Source: Parendozoicomonas haliclonae (GTDB lineage: Bacteria > Pseudomonadota > Gammaproteobacteria > Pseudomonadales > Endozoicomonadaceae). From it: a DNA stretch of 64,000 nucleotides. Shown piece after piece: positions 17,591-26,701 of the stretch (position 1 is its first letter; the number at the start of each line of letters is the position of its first letter). The notes beneath the pieces are model-generated. The model was not told the DNA's origin, did not search any database, and was given only the letters and a program-made list of their open reading frames with translations. Location: positions 248,001 through 312,000 of the forward strand of contig NZ_FWPT01000003.1 in assembly GCF_900174585.1 (NCBI RefSeq). Direction: 5' to 3'. The position numbers were made by a program, and so were the translations under genes.

Positions 17591-19309
17591 ATGATTGCTT
17601 CTGCCCTTACTGAAACCTTTCGCCAGGGGTATTCAGTAGCTGACCTGCGGCGCGATATTCTGGCCGGTATTACCGTGGGTATTGTTGCCCTTCCCCTCTC
17701 CATGGGACTGGCTATTGCCAGTGGTGTGGCGCCGGAATACGGCCTTTATACGGCAATTGTCGCAGGTATATTGATTGCATTGACCGGCGGCTCTCGCGTC
17801 AACATCTCCGGTCCAACCGCGGCTTTTGTCGTTATTCTTTTACCGATTACCACCAAATACGGTCTGGGTGGTCTTGCCGTAGCCACGCTGATGGCCGGAG
17901 TGATTCTCATCATTATGGGTCTCTGTCGTCTGGGTAAGCTGGTCGAGTACGTGCCCTACCCGGTGACCATTGGCTTTACCTCGGGTATCGCCGTGGTAAT
18001 CGCCACTCTGCAGATCAAGGATTTCTTTGGCCTGACCGTGACCGAGATGCCTGAGCATTTTATTGATCGTATCGGTGCTCTGGCATCGGCTATGCCGTCC
18101 CTCAATCACTGGGACACGCTGGCAGGCGCCGCAACTCTGGGTGTATTTTTGGTCTGGCGTCAGCTGAAAACCAGCATCCCCCCTCACCTGCCAGCCCTGA
18201 TTACCGGTGCGGCTGTTGCCTTTCTGGTGAAGCAATTTGCTGATGGTGCCGCTGTTGCAACTATTGGCAGTCAGTTTACCTGGCATGCCGATGGTGTCTC
18301 CGGAACCGGTATTCCTCCGTTTGCACCCCAGCTGATTCTGCCCTGGAACCTGCCCGGTGCTGATGGCCAACCGATTGGCCTGAGCTTTTCATTAGTTCAG
18401 GAATTGATGACCTCAGCCTTTGCCATCGCCATGCTCGGGGCACTGGAATCCCTGCTGTGCGCGGTTGTGGCCGATGGCATGACCCGTACCCGTCATAACC
18501 CGAATGGTGAGTTGATAGGTCAGGGGCTTGGCAACCTGGTGGCACCTTTCTTTGGCGGCATTCCGGCCACAGCCGCTATTGCCCGTACTGCAACCAGCAT
18601 TCGCAGCGGTGCCAACTCTCCGATTGCCTCACTGACCCACGGCCTGTTTGTCCTGGCTGCCATTCTGCTGTTGGCTCCCTGGCTGGCTCATATCCCTATG
18701 GCATCGCTGGCCGCTCTGTTGCTGATGGTGGCGTGGAATATGAGTGAGGCGCACCACTTTGTTCGCATTACCAAGGTGGCTCCGCGGGAAGATGTGGCAG
18801 TATTGCTCACCTGCTTTGGTCTGACCGTGATCTTCGATATGGTGGTTGCGGTAACCGTGGGTATGCTGCTGGCCGGCCTGCTGCTGATCAAGCGCATCAG
18901 TGCCATGGCTCAAATCAACCCACACTCCGGTGCCGGCCTTGCTACCGATACCGCTCTGCCGGAAGGCGTGGAAGTCTATGAAATTAACGGCCCACTGTTC
19001 TTTGGCGCAGCCCAGAAAGCTCTCAGCACTTTGCAGGCCATGGATGAATCTATCCGCGCCATCGTACTGGATATGAGTCGGGTCAATATGCTGGATATGA
19101 CGGCGATTGTTGCAATGGAGAATATCCTGCTCGATATGCAGAAGAATAATACTTTGATGGTCCTGAATGGCCTGCAACCACGTCTGCTGCTGAAACTGCG
19201 CAAGGCCGGTATCCGCAAGGGCGAACATATCGCCTTTGGCCGGGATATGAGTGAGAGCCTGCAGCTCGCTCAGGGTATGGTTCTGGCGGAAGATCATACC
19301 GCTGAGTAA
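17591..19309 (+). CDS. SulP-family anion transporter with STAS domain
   Basis: A 572-residue transporter. The N-terminal membrane domain starts with ADLRRDILAGITVGIVALPLSMGLAIASG, continues through the SulP signature NISGPTAAFVVILLP, and has about ten to fourteen membrane spans. A C-terminal cytoplasmic STAS domain follows (VEVYEINGPLFFGAAQKAL to LRKAGI, about 462-550). Relatives carry sulfate, bicarbonate or C4-dicarboxylates (DauA/YchM, BicA). I chose ATG 17591 because the membrane domain begins directly there; the frame upstream to 17408 runs through the divergent promoter. Confidence 0.9.
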   Translation: MIASALTETFRQGYSVADLRRDILAGITVGIVALPLSMGLAIASGVAPEYGLYTAIVAGILIALTGGSRVNISGPTAAFVVILLPITTKYGLGGLAVATLMAGVILIIMGLCRLGKLVEYVPYPVTIGFTSGIAVVIATLQIKDFFGLTVTEMPEHFIDRIGALASAMPSLNHWDTLAGAATLGVFLVWRQLKTSIPPHLPALITGAAVAFLVKQFADGAAVATIGSQFTWHADGVSGTGIPPFAPQLILPWNLPGADGQPIGLSFSLVQELMTSAFAIAMLGALESLLCAVVADGMTRTRHNPNGELIGQGLGNLVAPFFGGIPATAAIARTATSIRSGANSPIASLTHGLFVLAAILLLAPWLAHIPMASLAALLLMVAWNMSEAHHFVRITKVAPREDVAVLLTCFGLTVIFDMVVAVTVGMLLAGLLLIKRISAMAQINPHSGAGLATDTALPEGVEVYEINGPLFFGAAQKALSTLQAMDESIRAIVLDMSRVNMLDMTAIVAMENILLDMQKNNTLMVLNGLQPRLLLKLRKAGIRKGEHIAFGRDMSESLQLAQGMVLAEDHTAE

Positions 19310-19348
19310 CGCGGCTTTACCTACAGCAGGCAACTGCCTCATACTGAA

Positions 19349-19388
19349 AAGACCATCGGCTCCTGATCAGGGCGATGGTCTTTTTCTT
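19349..19388 (+). terminator. Intrinsic terminator
   Basis: Arms AAGACCATCG / CGATGGTCTT with a 14-nt loop and a T-rich tail (TTTTTCTTT), 40 bp after the SulP stop. Confidence 0.8.
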
Positions 19389-19407
19389 TACTGCCAAAGG
19401 ACAGCCT

Positions 19408-19593
19408 GTGGCTGATATTCTGCCGTTTAAACGACCATCCCCCAAAGACAAAGCCAAGGGCAAAACCCTGTGCCGCAGCAACCTGCATAAATGGGTGGTT
19501 GATAAGGAAAAGGTCTTTGATGTGAAGCAGGGCAAACTAGTCACAACCTACATCTGTTCCCGCTGCGGAAAAACCAAAATCAAGGCTCACTGA
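19408..19593 (+). CDS. Small zinc-ribbon-like protein
   Basis: A 61-residue protein starting at GTG 19408, chosen because AAAGGACA lies at ribosome-site distance and because the frame upstream passes through the terminator. Its C-terminal half has TTYICSRCGKTK, and the middle has LCRSNLHKW. A CxxC pair with an upstream Cys/His could make a small zinc ribbon. It resembles small conserved gammaproteobacterial proteins of unknown role. The 3' end overlaps the giant convergent gene by 7 bp. Confidence 0.6.
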   Translation: MADILPFKRPSPKDKAKGKTLCRSNLHKWVVDKEKVFDVKQGKLVTTYICSRCGKTKIKAH

Positions 19594-22500
19594 TTGGGCG
19601 ACAGGCTTTTGAAGGAACCTGTATCACTCAAATTATGATCTTCGGTTGCCATCTCAACCTCACCGCTATAAAGCTCGCCTTCCAGTGTTTCAACGGCATC
19701 CTTAAAAGACAACTCTGAGAGTTGCTCGCTCAGGGCATCAGTTCGGCTGGAGCTCCCGGAAGAGCGGTAATTCCACGTATGATTAATGTCATAGGTGATC
19801 GGATCCATACCCTCTGGGATTCTGGGGTAGGGTGGCACCAGCAATGAGCCGAAAGGCGCGTCCTTATTTGGTGTGAGCCTGTTCACAACCGGGGAGGTAA
19901 ACAGCGGCTGAATATACCCATCCTCCTCACTGGCCTGCATCAGGCTTATTTCGACAGGTCGATTCAGCTCAGCCGCCTTCTTTTTCTTCTTCTTTTTCCG
20001 GGGCTGGGATGGTTCCGGGATACCATTCGCTTCAGGCTCCTCAACGCTGGGAACCTTAACCCATTGACTCTCCGGTATCACGCCACCATAACCCGAACTG
20101 CGGATAGCGATATAACGGGCATCATGGTGGGATAAAACCTGCCAGTCACCATAGGTCAGACGTACACGCCCTTTTTTCAGGCGGAGAGTCAGCTGTTCAA
20201 GACAACCGTCCTTGTTCCGGCCCAGCAAAGCCAGAGGTGTTCTATCAATATCAAGAAGCCACAACAGAAAAACAGCATCTCTGGTCAACCTGTGATCACT
20301 CTTCTCCTCCAGACGCGTCGATGGATCCTGCTTCGGAGTCTTTACTTTACCGCCCTCCCCTCGATGAAACAGCAAATCCGGAAGATAACTGGTATATATG
20401 CCAGAGTTGCTCCACCCCGATGACAGCCAGTCACCCACCCCTTCAGCGGCTATCTGGCTTTGCAGAATAAAGGCCACCAGCGCCGAAAGCGTATAGTTAA
20501 AATCATGGTGAGTTAACTTGAAATCGCTTCCGGACTCTTCCTTCAGGAAGATATAAAGTTCATCCTCGTTTTTCTTTTCCTGCAAATACCGGGTCAGGCG
20601 TTGATAAAACGTTGCCGGTTCTGACACCTTCTCTGGAGAGGCTTCTGGATCGGCGGCCTGCTGTTCAGTCACATCAGTTTGCGGCAGTAAAGGCTCCGTG
20701 GGATCAGGCCACTCTTCTTCCTTCTCATGCTCTGAAACATTATCCTGCCCGTCCTGCAGCTCAACATCGACTTCGTCAGGTTCCAGTGATGGCAGCGTGA
20801 CGGTTGAAGGGGTTTCCGGCAGGCTATCCCCGGTCAGGTCGGATTGATGCTCATATTCATCCGGATCTTGCCAGAATCCCCGCACCAGAGAACCATTATC
20901 CAGAATCAGATAGACCGTAACATACCCGAATAATTTGTGACTCAGCTCGCTGATCGTGGTTCTGAGAGAAAAGCCATTGCTATGAATCAGAAATGCCTGT
21001 TTGTCACGGGCAGACAGCAGCACAGTAGAGCAGTTCTTGCTTTGGGCCTGATTAATCAGATAATCCGCCAGCACAATATCCTGGGCAAACCCCTGCTCCC
21101 TCGCACCGGGTATGACCACAGCATCCAACTTTTGCATAAGCTGATCATGCTCCGGCAGATAGCTCTGCAGCTTCCAGAATGGCTTTAACGCGACGGCCTG
21201 CTCGCGGAACAGCCAAGGGCCAGACCGATACCAACTGCGCGCAGACCAATGATTACGCCAGCTGGCAATTCGCCGGGCCAGAATAATCTGTTCCGTAGCC
21301 TTCTCCCTGGAATCTTTGCCAAAGACTATATCCTCAGCACCGGGTAGCCAGCCTCTTTTCAGCTGTTTGTCCGGCAGAGCACCAATAATCTGCTGCCAAA
21401 GCTGTTCAAGCTCGTCGTCATCCAATAAATATTCAGACCAGGCCTGCTGCAGCCTGAGCGCAATATCCAAAACCAGATTCATCTGCTGCAGGTGTCCGGT
21501 CTTGTAAAGGGTTTGGTGATGTTGACTAAGAAAACGCGTCAGAACCTGCCTGATCTTCGCACCACCACGGGGTTCATCGCGCTGGGAAGACTTGCCTGTT
21601 TTTTTCACTTTGGGCTTTGGTGGTTTCTTCGCTGGTTTCTTCTGGGCACGTGATGGCTTTTCCTCATTGTCTTCTTGCGAAAAATGAACAATTTTCCGTT
21701 TTCTCGGTGTGTTTACTTTCTCCGGGGCTGGAGGCTTCTCTCTTGTTTTTATAGCCACTGGTGCGGGGCTGGGTGGCTTGACCGACTTCGGTGTAGGCTC
21801 AGGGGTGTACTCGTCCTGTGGGGACTTTGGCGGAGGACGTTTAAGAATCGTGATCGGTCGTGACGGTGAGGAGGTTATCGATCGGGGCACCAGCTCATCC
21901 AGCCCTTTCTGCAGACACAACTTGTGCAACTGCTCAAGCCGTTCACTCTTACCACCATCGGTAAACACCCGCTCCGCTTTTTCCAGACAGGTGAGCCGAG
22001 GGCGAACCTTGGCATTCTCTTCACGGCTGTCCCGGCCCAGCTCTTCCCAAAGCTGTTCCCAGGTCACCACCGGAAGGGTGAAAGTTCTGTCGTTCTGTAA
22101 AGGGCTGTGTATTTTCACCAGCGAATGTTCGCTGTTTTTCCGGACCTGGATATCAATCTTGTAAAACGAGTGAGCCCCTTTCTTTCGGCAGCCCTGCATC
22201 ATAAACCGGGTCAGAAAACCGGAGCAGGGTTTGTTATCCACAATCTGATGGGGAATGGTGATCAGCATCGAATCCATAGTCATGGGCTGATCGAGATAGG
22301 CCTGTAGATCAAGCTCGGAAATACGCTGCTCAAGAAAGGTGGCCAGTTCACCTGCCGTTGCCATATCCGGCACCACCACATCAATATCCCCGTGCCGAGG
22401 CAGGCCAGCCTCACTGCGCCAGTGCGCAGGATGCCAATCCCCATACTGGGCAGCAGCACGGGCAAAGAGGCCGTAACTGCCGTGCAGCATTACAGTAGCG

Positions 22501-22898
22501 TTCGGCTTCATTTCCAGAAACTGTTCGATCGCCCCAAGAATAAAATCATCCAGCACATCCAACAGCTCTTCTCTGGTTTTCCCGTCTTTAAGAACCGGTT
22601 GAAGTGTCTGACTATCAAAAGCTTCCGGACAATGTTTGCAGGAGTAAGTTCGAGGCGGAGTACTGACCGGCTCCTGATTAATACCGGGGCCATTGGCACC
22701 ATAGCTGGGAAACACCGATGGTGGTGGAGCTGAAGGAAGTGTCGCCGGCGGCTTATCAGAGGTCTGCCCGACCACAGTCAACAACAAAACCAGCACCAGC
22801 CACCACTGGCGGTACTGCCCTGTTGCAACACTGTGGTCAACATCCTTCAATCCTGTGCCTGCCTTTCTATCATTTGAGCCCGGTCCCGGGCTGAACAC
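19587..22898 (-). CDS. 1103-aa protein with nucleotidyltransferase-like N-terminal region and NLS-like basic tracts
   Basis: The start is GTG 22898. A hydrophobic segment (WWLVLVLLLTVVG, about 32-44) is followed by a Pro-rich stretch and a CKHC pair (about 88). The next part contains MLHGSYGLFARAAAQY (about 137-152) and, 18-20 residues on, HGDIDVVVPD. This is the G-S ... D-x-D pattern of the polymerase-beta-like nucleotidyltransferase fold. The middle (about 345-455) is extremely Pro/Lys-rich with PRKRKIVHF and KKPAKKPPKPKVKK. A second basic tract, RKKKKKKKAA, lies near residue 970. No standard family covers the length. The nucleotidyltransferase reading is tentative. The basic tracts resemble nuclear localisation signals, so a host-directed role is conceivable but unproven. 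Confidence 0.5.
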   Translation of the reverse strand: MFSPGPGSNDRKAGTGLKDVDHSVATGQYRQWWLVLVLLLTVVGQTSDKPPATLPSAPPPSVFPSYGANGPGINQEPVSTPPRTYSCKHCPEAFDSQTLQPVLKDGKTREELLDVLDDFILGAIEQFLEMKPNATVMLHGSYGLFARAAAQYGDWHPAHWRSEAGLPRHGDIDVVVPDMATAGELATFLEQRISELDLQAYLDQPMTMDSMLITIPHQIVDNKPCSGFLTRFMMQGCRKKGAHSFYKIDIQVRKNSEHSLVKIHSPLQNDRTFTLPVVTWEQLWEELGRDSREENAKVRPRLTCLEKAERVFTDGGKSERLEQLHKLCLQKGLDELVPRSITSSPSRPITILKRPPPKSPQDEYTPEPTPKSVKPPSPAPVAIKTREKPPAPEKVNTPRKRKIVHFSQEDNEEKPSRAQKKPAKKPPKPKVKKTGKSSQRDEPRGGAKIRQVLTRFLSQHHQTLYKTGHLQQMNLVLDIALRLQQAWSEYLLDDDELEQLWQQIIGALPDKQLKRGWLPGAEDIVFGKDSREKATEQIILARRIASWRNHWSARSWYRSGPWLFREQAVALKPFWKLQSYLPEHDQLMQKLDAVVIPGAREQGFAQDIVLADYLINQAQSKNCSTVLLSARDKQAFLIHSNGFSLRTTISELSHKLFGYVTVYLILDNGSLVRGFWQDPDEYEHQSDLTGDSLPETPSTVTLPSLEPDEVDVELQDGQDNVSEHEKEEEWPDPTEPLLPQTDVTEQQAADPEASPEKVSEPATFYQRLTRYLQEKKNEDELYIFLKEESGSDFKLTHHDFNYTLSALVAFILQSQIAAEGVGDWLSSGWSNSGIYTSYLPDLLFHRGEGGKVKTPKQDPSTRLEEKSDHRLTRDAVFLLWLLDIDRTPLALLGRNKDGCLEQLTLRLKKGRVRLTYGDWQVLSHHDARYIAIRSSGYGGVIPESQWVKVPSVEEPEANGIPEPSQPRKKKKKKKAAELNRPVEISLMQASEEDGYIQPLFTSPVVNRLTPNKDAPFGSLLVPPYPRIPEGMDPITYDINHTWNYRSSGSSSRTDALSEQLSELSFKDAVETLEGELYSGEVEMATEDHNLSDTGSFKSLSPNQ

Positions 22899-23067
22899 TT
22901 ATTGCAGGCCAACCAATATAGGCCAGTCCGTGCAACTGAGTACGAGAGACATAGGATTGGTAAATATTGCGTAAGCAGTGTTTCCACTCATGGTTCGGTT
23001 TGCTAAGTCGCTTTAGAATCGCCGAGCCGTTCGATCTGGCAACGGTTTTCTACGAGAACGACAAATA

Positions 23068-24465
23068 ATGTCCCAAGCCGCTTTAACCCTGAACCTCGGG
23101 CAAGACCCGGTGCGGAAGTGCTTTCGCCATTTTTTGATGCCCGCCATTACCGGCATGGTGATCAAATCCCTTTATATCGTTGCGGATATCATGTTTATCG
23201 GGCACAGCATGGGTGAGGATGGTCTGGCGGCCATTAACCTGGTGCTGCCTTATTTCTCGTTTATGTTTGCTGTGGCCATGATGGTGGGTGTCGGCGGTGC
23301 CGCGCTGATGAGCATTCGCTTTGGTGAAGGCCGTGAAGAAGAAGGCAAAGCGCTGTTCCAGCAGGCGCTGACCTTTATCACCCTGGTTATGGTTACCCTG
23401 ACCGCCGTCACCATGATCTGGATTGATGAGATTGTGGCCGCTTTTGGAGCGACCGGAAATCTGGCTCCCATGGCCAAGGACTATGTTCTCTCCCTGACCT
23501 GGTTTGCTACCCCATACGCTGTGGGTTGGGTGCTCTCTAACTTTATCCGGAACGATGGCAATCCCAAGCTGGTTATGAATGCCATGATCGCCAGTGCCAC
23601 CCTGAACGTATTCCTGGACTGGCTGTTTATGATGGTGTTCCAGTGGGGCATGTTCGGTGCCGGTCTGGCGACGGGCCTGGCACAGCTGGCTCTGGCCGGT
23701 GTTCAGCTGTTGCACTTCCGTAATAAGTCATCCCGTCTGAAGCTGCGCTTTGCCATGCCGGACTTCAACGCCATTAAAGCGATTCTGACCACCGGACTGG
23801 CCACGCTGTTTATGGAAGGCTCTGTCGGTATTGTGATCATGGTGTCCAACTGGATTCTGCTCAGCCTTGGCGGCGCGCTCTATCTGTCGGTATACACCGT
23901 GGCACTGAACTGTATGTGGTTGCTGGGCCTGCTGGTCTACGGCATCTGTCAGGCCGTACAGCCACTGGTCAGCTTTAACCATGGTGCCAACCTGCACCAG
24001 CGTATTCTGGATACTCTGAATCTGGGCATGACCCTGGTAGTGATTGTCTGCGGCAGCTTCTCGGTGATTGCCGTGCTGTTCCCGGGTCAGGTCGTGGCAG
24101 CGTTTGTTTCCAACCCGTCTCCAGAGATGGTGGAGCTGGGTCGCTGGGCCATGCGTCTTTACGGACTGGCAGCGATTCCTACCGGTATCAATATCCTGAT
24201 GATGACTATCTATCAGTCAACGGCCCGTTCTAAGGTGTCCAGCACGATTTCCCTGCTGCGCAGTCTGATCCTGCCTGTAGCCGGTCTGCTGCTTCTGCCG
24301 AAACTGGTGGATCCATCCTACGTTTGGGCCAACGTGCTGATTGCCGATCTGCTGATCCTGCAAAGCAGTCTGTTCCTTCTGCGCAAGTACCGCTCTTTGC
24401 TGCGTAAGGAGATCCAGTCCCGCTCCGGCTCCGGTGATGACTTCCCGCTGACGCCCGCGTTCTAG
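23068..24465 (+). CDS. MATE-family efflux transporter
   Basis: A 465-residue MATE transporter with twelve hydrophobic helices in two halves. Helix 1 has FRHFLMPAITGMVIKSLYIVADIMFIGHSMGEDGLAAINL, the usual start of MATE proteins. The second half has ILTTGLATLFMEGSVGIVIMVSNW. It exports cationic drugs or metabolites with Na+ or H+. The final codons are odd: the TAG stop is the first three bases of the terminal inverted repeat of the adjacent 268-bp element. The C-terminus (RSGSGDDFPLTPAF) may therefore have been set by that insertion. Confidence 0.88.
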   Translation: MSQAALTLNLGQDPVRKCFRHFLMPAITGMVIKSLYIVADIMFIGHSMGEDGLAAINLVLPYFSFMFAVAMMVGVGGAALMSIRFGEGREEEGKALFQQALTFITLVMVTLTAVTMIWIDEIVAAFGATGNLAPMAKDYVLSLTWFATPYAVGWVLSNFIRNDGNPKLVMNAMIASATLNVFLDWLFMMVFQWGMFGAGLATGLAQLALAGVQLLHFRNKSSRLKLRFAMPDFNAIKAILTTGLATLFMEGSVGIVIMVSNWILLSLGGALYLSVYTVALNCMWLLGLLVYGICQAVQPLVSFNHGANLHQRILDTLNLGMTLVVIVCGSFSVIAVLFPGQVVAAFVSNPSPEMVELGRWAMRLYGLAAIPTGINILMMTIYQSTARSKVSSTISLLRSLILPVAGLLLLPKLVDPSYVWANVLIADLLILQSSLFLLRKYRSLLRKEIQSRSGSGDDFPLTPAF

Positions 24466-24730
24466 GGCGTGTTGAGGTTTTAGGATGCGGCTCAGTGAGA
24501 CTGGAAGCCGTTCATCGTTAGAAAGGTTTGTGAGAATCGTAGTTGCCCTACATTAAGCAAGCCTGACGCAGCGAGGGACGGCTTCCAGCCTCACCCGAAG
24601 GGCTTTCCCGAGAGCTTCCATGGCGTCGTTGCAGCGATTTGAAAGAGAACCACTATTCCTTCATCGCTGCGCCTAGCCCTGAAAACTCTCGGGAAAGCTG
24701 AGCGCGATCATAAAACCACAACACGCCCTA
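24463..24730. mobile_element. MITE-like palindromic element (268 bp)
   Basis: The ends are imperfect inverted repeats of about 26 bp: left TAGGGCGTGTTGAGGTTTTA, right (reverse complement) TAGGGCGTGTTGTGGTTTTA. Inside are two further inverted pairs: CTGGAAGCCGT / ACGGCTTCCAG, and GCTTTCCCGAGAG / CTCTCGGGAAAGC. There is no open reading frame of note. Length, nested symmetry and absence of a transposase fit a miniature inverted-repeat element. The left end overlaps the MATE stop codon. No long target duplication is visible. No second copy was seen in this window. Confidence 0.65.
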
Positions 24731-24786
24731 ATAACCTGCGGCTGATGGACTAACCTTGGCTCTCCCCGAAATCCGGAGACCGGCCA

Positions 24787-25740
24787 ATGTCGCCATCAGC
24801 CGCCTGTACCTGCTTCACCATCTCCACGCTCCTGCGTGTTCTGCTGGGCGCCTTGTTATGGTTCATGACGCACCATGCGGCACAGGCCAGCGACGAATCC
24901 GACAGCTACTACCAGATTATCGCCAATACCCTCTCCGGCATTGCCAGTGAAGTTACCACAGCCGCCGCTTACCCAGAACTGACTGCCGAGCTTTACCGTT
25001 TTAAAAACCAGCTCCAACAGGAGTTGGATCAGTTTGTTCCTCCGATACTCAACCGAACGCCGCAACATATAGCCCTTATCCTTGATGGCAATCGCCGCTG
25101 GGCAGATGCTAAAGGGTATAGCGACCGCTCCACTGGCCATCTGTTCTGTGCCTTACGTGTGGCCCAGACTCTGGCCATAGCCAAACAGCTAGGGTTTGAG
25201 CAGGTAACCCTGTATATGTTCTCCACCGAGAACTTTAAACGCTCCGAACATGAAGTCGGTGTTTCCATGGCTCTGCTGAAACACAGTCTGCATCAGGCCA
25301 AAGAGGAGCTGTTGAAATCCGATGCCCAGGTTCGCCACCTGGGACGCAGAGAGGGTCTGCCTGCAGACGCTTTGGCAGCCATTGATCAACTGGTTGAGGT
25401 GTCTTCTGAGAATACTGGCCTAAAAGTGAATATGGCCATCAACTATGGCGGGACGGTAGAAGTGGAAGATGCCATTCGCCGTATTATCTCGGCGGGCATC
25501 CAATCCGATGACCAGCCGGTATTGCCTAAATTCCTCTACTCCGGGCAGCTGGACGGCTGGACCAACCCCGATCTGATCATCCGTACCGGCAAAGAAAAAC
25601 GCTCCAGTAACTTTCTGCCCATGCAAAGCGTCTATTCGGAATGGAGTTTCCGCGATGAGCTCTGGCCAGACTTTACGCCGGAAAAATTCAGCGAAGCCTT
25701 GCAGGATTTCAGCCAGAGGAAACGGCGTTATGGCCAGTAG
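24787..25740 (+). CDS. Undecaprenyl-diphosphate-synthase-like protein with N-terminal signal/anchor
   Basis: A 317-residue cis-prenyltransferase homologue. Residues about 95-317 show IALILDGNRRWADAKGY, containing the catalytic Asp of DGN, then FEQVTLYMFSTENFKRSEHEV, VNMAINYGG and DLIIRTGKEKRSSNFLPMQSVYSEW. In canonical UppS the last motif reads RTGGEHR. Here G-to-K and H-to-K changes occur in the pyrophosphate-binding loop, and the DGNRRW form differs from DGNGRW. The first 35 residues form a signal-like segment (LLRVLLGALLWFMTHHAAQA), which is unusual for a cytoplasmic enzyme. This is probably a paralogue, not the housekeeping copy. The product is not predictable. Confidence 0.8.
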   Translation: MSPSAACTCFTISTLLRVLLGALLWFMTHHAAQASDESDSYYQIIANTLSGIASEVTTAAAYPELTAELYRFKNQLQQELDQFVPPILNRTPQHIALILDGNRRWADAKGYSDRSTGHLFCALRVAQTLAIAKQLGFEQVTLYMFSTENFKRSEHEVGVSMALLKHSLHQAKEELLKSDAQVRHLGRREGLPADALAAIDQLVEVSSENTGLKVNMAINYGGTVEVEDAIRRIISAGIQSDDQPVLPKFLYSGQLDGWTNPDLIIRTGKEKRSSNFLPMQSVYSEWSFRDELWPDFTPEKFSEALQDFSQRKRRYGQ

Positions 25741-25836
25741 CTTCTGCTTTCGGGCAGTAAACCGTACAGAAATTGGGAGCCTTTGCCATAACCCTGTAAA
25801 CTGTGTGCAGCACTTTATCCAAAGGACGGTATAGTT

Positions 25837-26040
25837 ATGCGCTACTTTCTTGCGATCATACTGCCACCGCTGGCAGTCTTTCTGTGTGGCAAGCCCATTC
25901 AGGGCATTCTTAATATTATCCTGACCATCTGCGGATGGATTCCGGGGGTAATTCACGCCCTGTTTGTGGTGAACTCTCATCTGGCCGACAAGCGTAACCA
26001 GGATTTAATCGACGCGATTGAAAAGAGCGAGAAACGGTAA
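25837..26040 (+). CDS. YqaE/Pmp3-family small membrane protein
   Basis: A 67-residue protein with two hydrophobic segments. The Pmp3/YqaE pattern is AIILPPLAVFLCGKPIQGILNIILTICGWIPGVIHALFVV. These proteins sit in the plasma membrane and are linked to membrane potential or stress tolerance. The stop overlaps the next gene by one base (TAATG), so the two are coupled. An AAAGGA ribosome site lies upstream. Confidence 0.9.
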   Translation: MRYFLAIILPPLAVFLCGKPIQGILNIILTICGWIPGVIHALFVVNSHLADKRNQDLIDAIEKSEKR

Positions 26041-26693
26041 TGCCAGCAAAATCCCTGACTTCCGTTGCCTGCCTTTTCTCCCTGCTCCTGCTCTCCGGCT
26101 GCTCCAGCACCTATTACAGTGCCATGGAGAAAGTCGGCATTCATAAGCGGGATATCATGGTTGACCGGATTGAGGAAACACAGACGGCACAGGAAGAAGC
26201 CCAGCAACAGTTTCAGTCCGCTCTGGATCAGTTTCGCTCCGTAGTCAGCTTCGATGGTGGTGATCTGGAAACTCTGTACGACCAGCTCAATGCCGAATAT
26301 GAAGACAGCGTTGCTGCCGCTGAAAACGTACGCGGCCGGATCAGCTCCGTAGAAAGTGTCTCCGATGCTCTGTTTGATGAGTGGGAAGAGGAACTGCAGC
26401 TGTATTCCAGCCCGTCTCTCCGTCAGGCCAGTGCCCGCAAGTTGCAGGACACTCGTCGTCAGTACGAAAGAATGATGGCCAGCCTGGAAAAGTCAGAAGC
26501 GCGCATGCAGCCGGTGTTGAATGCCTTCCAGGATCAGGTGCTCTATCTGAAGCACAATCTCAATGCCCGGGCTATTGCCGCCCTGAAGGGCGAGTTTGGC
26601 AATATTCAATCGGATATTGATCGCCTGATTCGGGATATGCAGGCGTCCATCAATGAGTCACGCAAGTTCCTGGCTCAACTGCAGAGCAGTTAA
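26040..26693 (+). CDS. DUF2959 lipoprotein
   Basis: A 217-residue protein with a lipoprotein signal peptide (SLTSVACLFSLLLLSGCSS; lipobox LSGC, Cys about 21). The mature part is predicted to be almost all alpha-helical coiled coil, with DRIEETQTAQEEAQQQFQSALDQF and later heptad-like stretches. This matches DUF2959, whose function is unknown. It is translationally coupled with the Pmp3 gene. It is probably anchored in the outer or inner membrane facing the periplasm. Confidence 0.85.
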   Translation: MPAKSLTSVACLFSLLLLSGCSSTYYSAMEKVGIHKRDIMVDRIEETQTAQEEAQQQFQSALDQFRSVVSFDGGDLETLYDQLNAEYEDSVAAAENVRGRISSVESVSDALFDEWEEELQLYSSPSLRQASARKLQDTRRQYERMMASLEKSEARMQPVLNAFQDQVLYLKHNLNARAIAALKGEFGNIQSDIDRLIRDMQASINESRKFLAQLQSS

Positions 26694-26701
26694 AGACGGT
26701 T

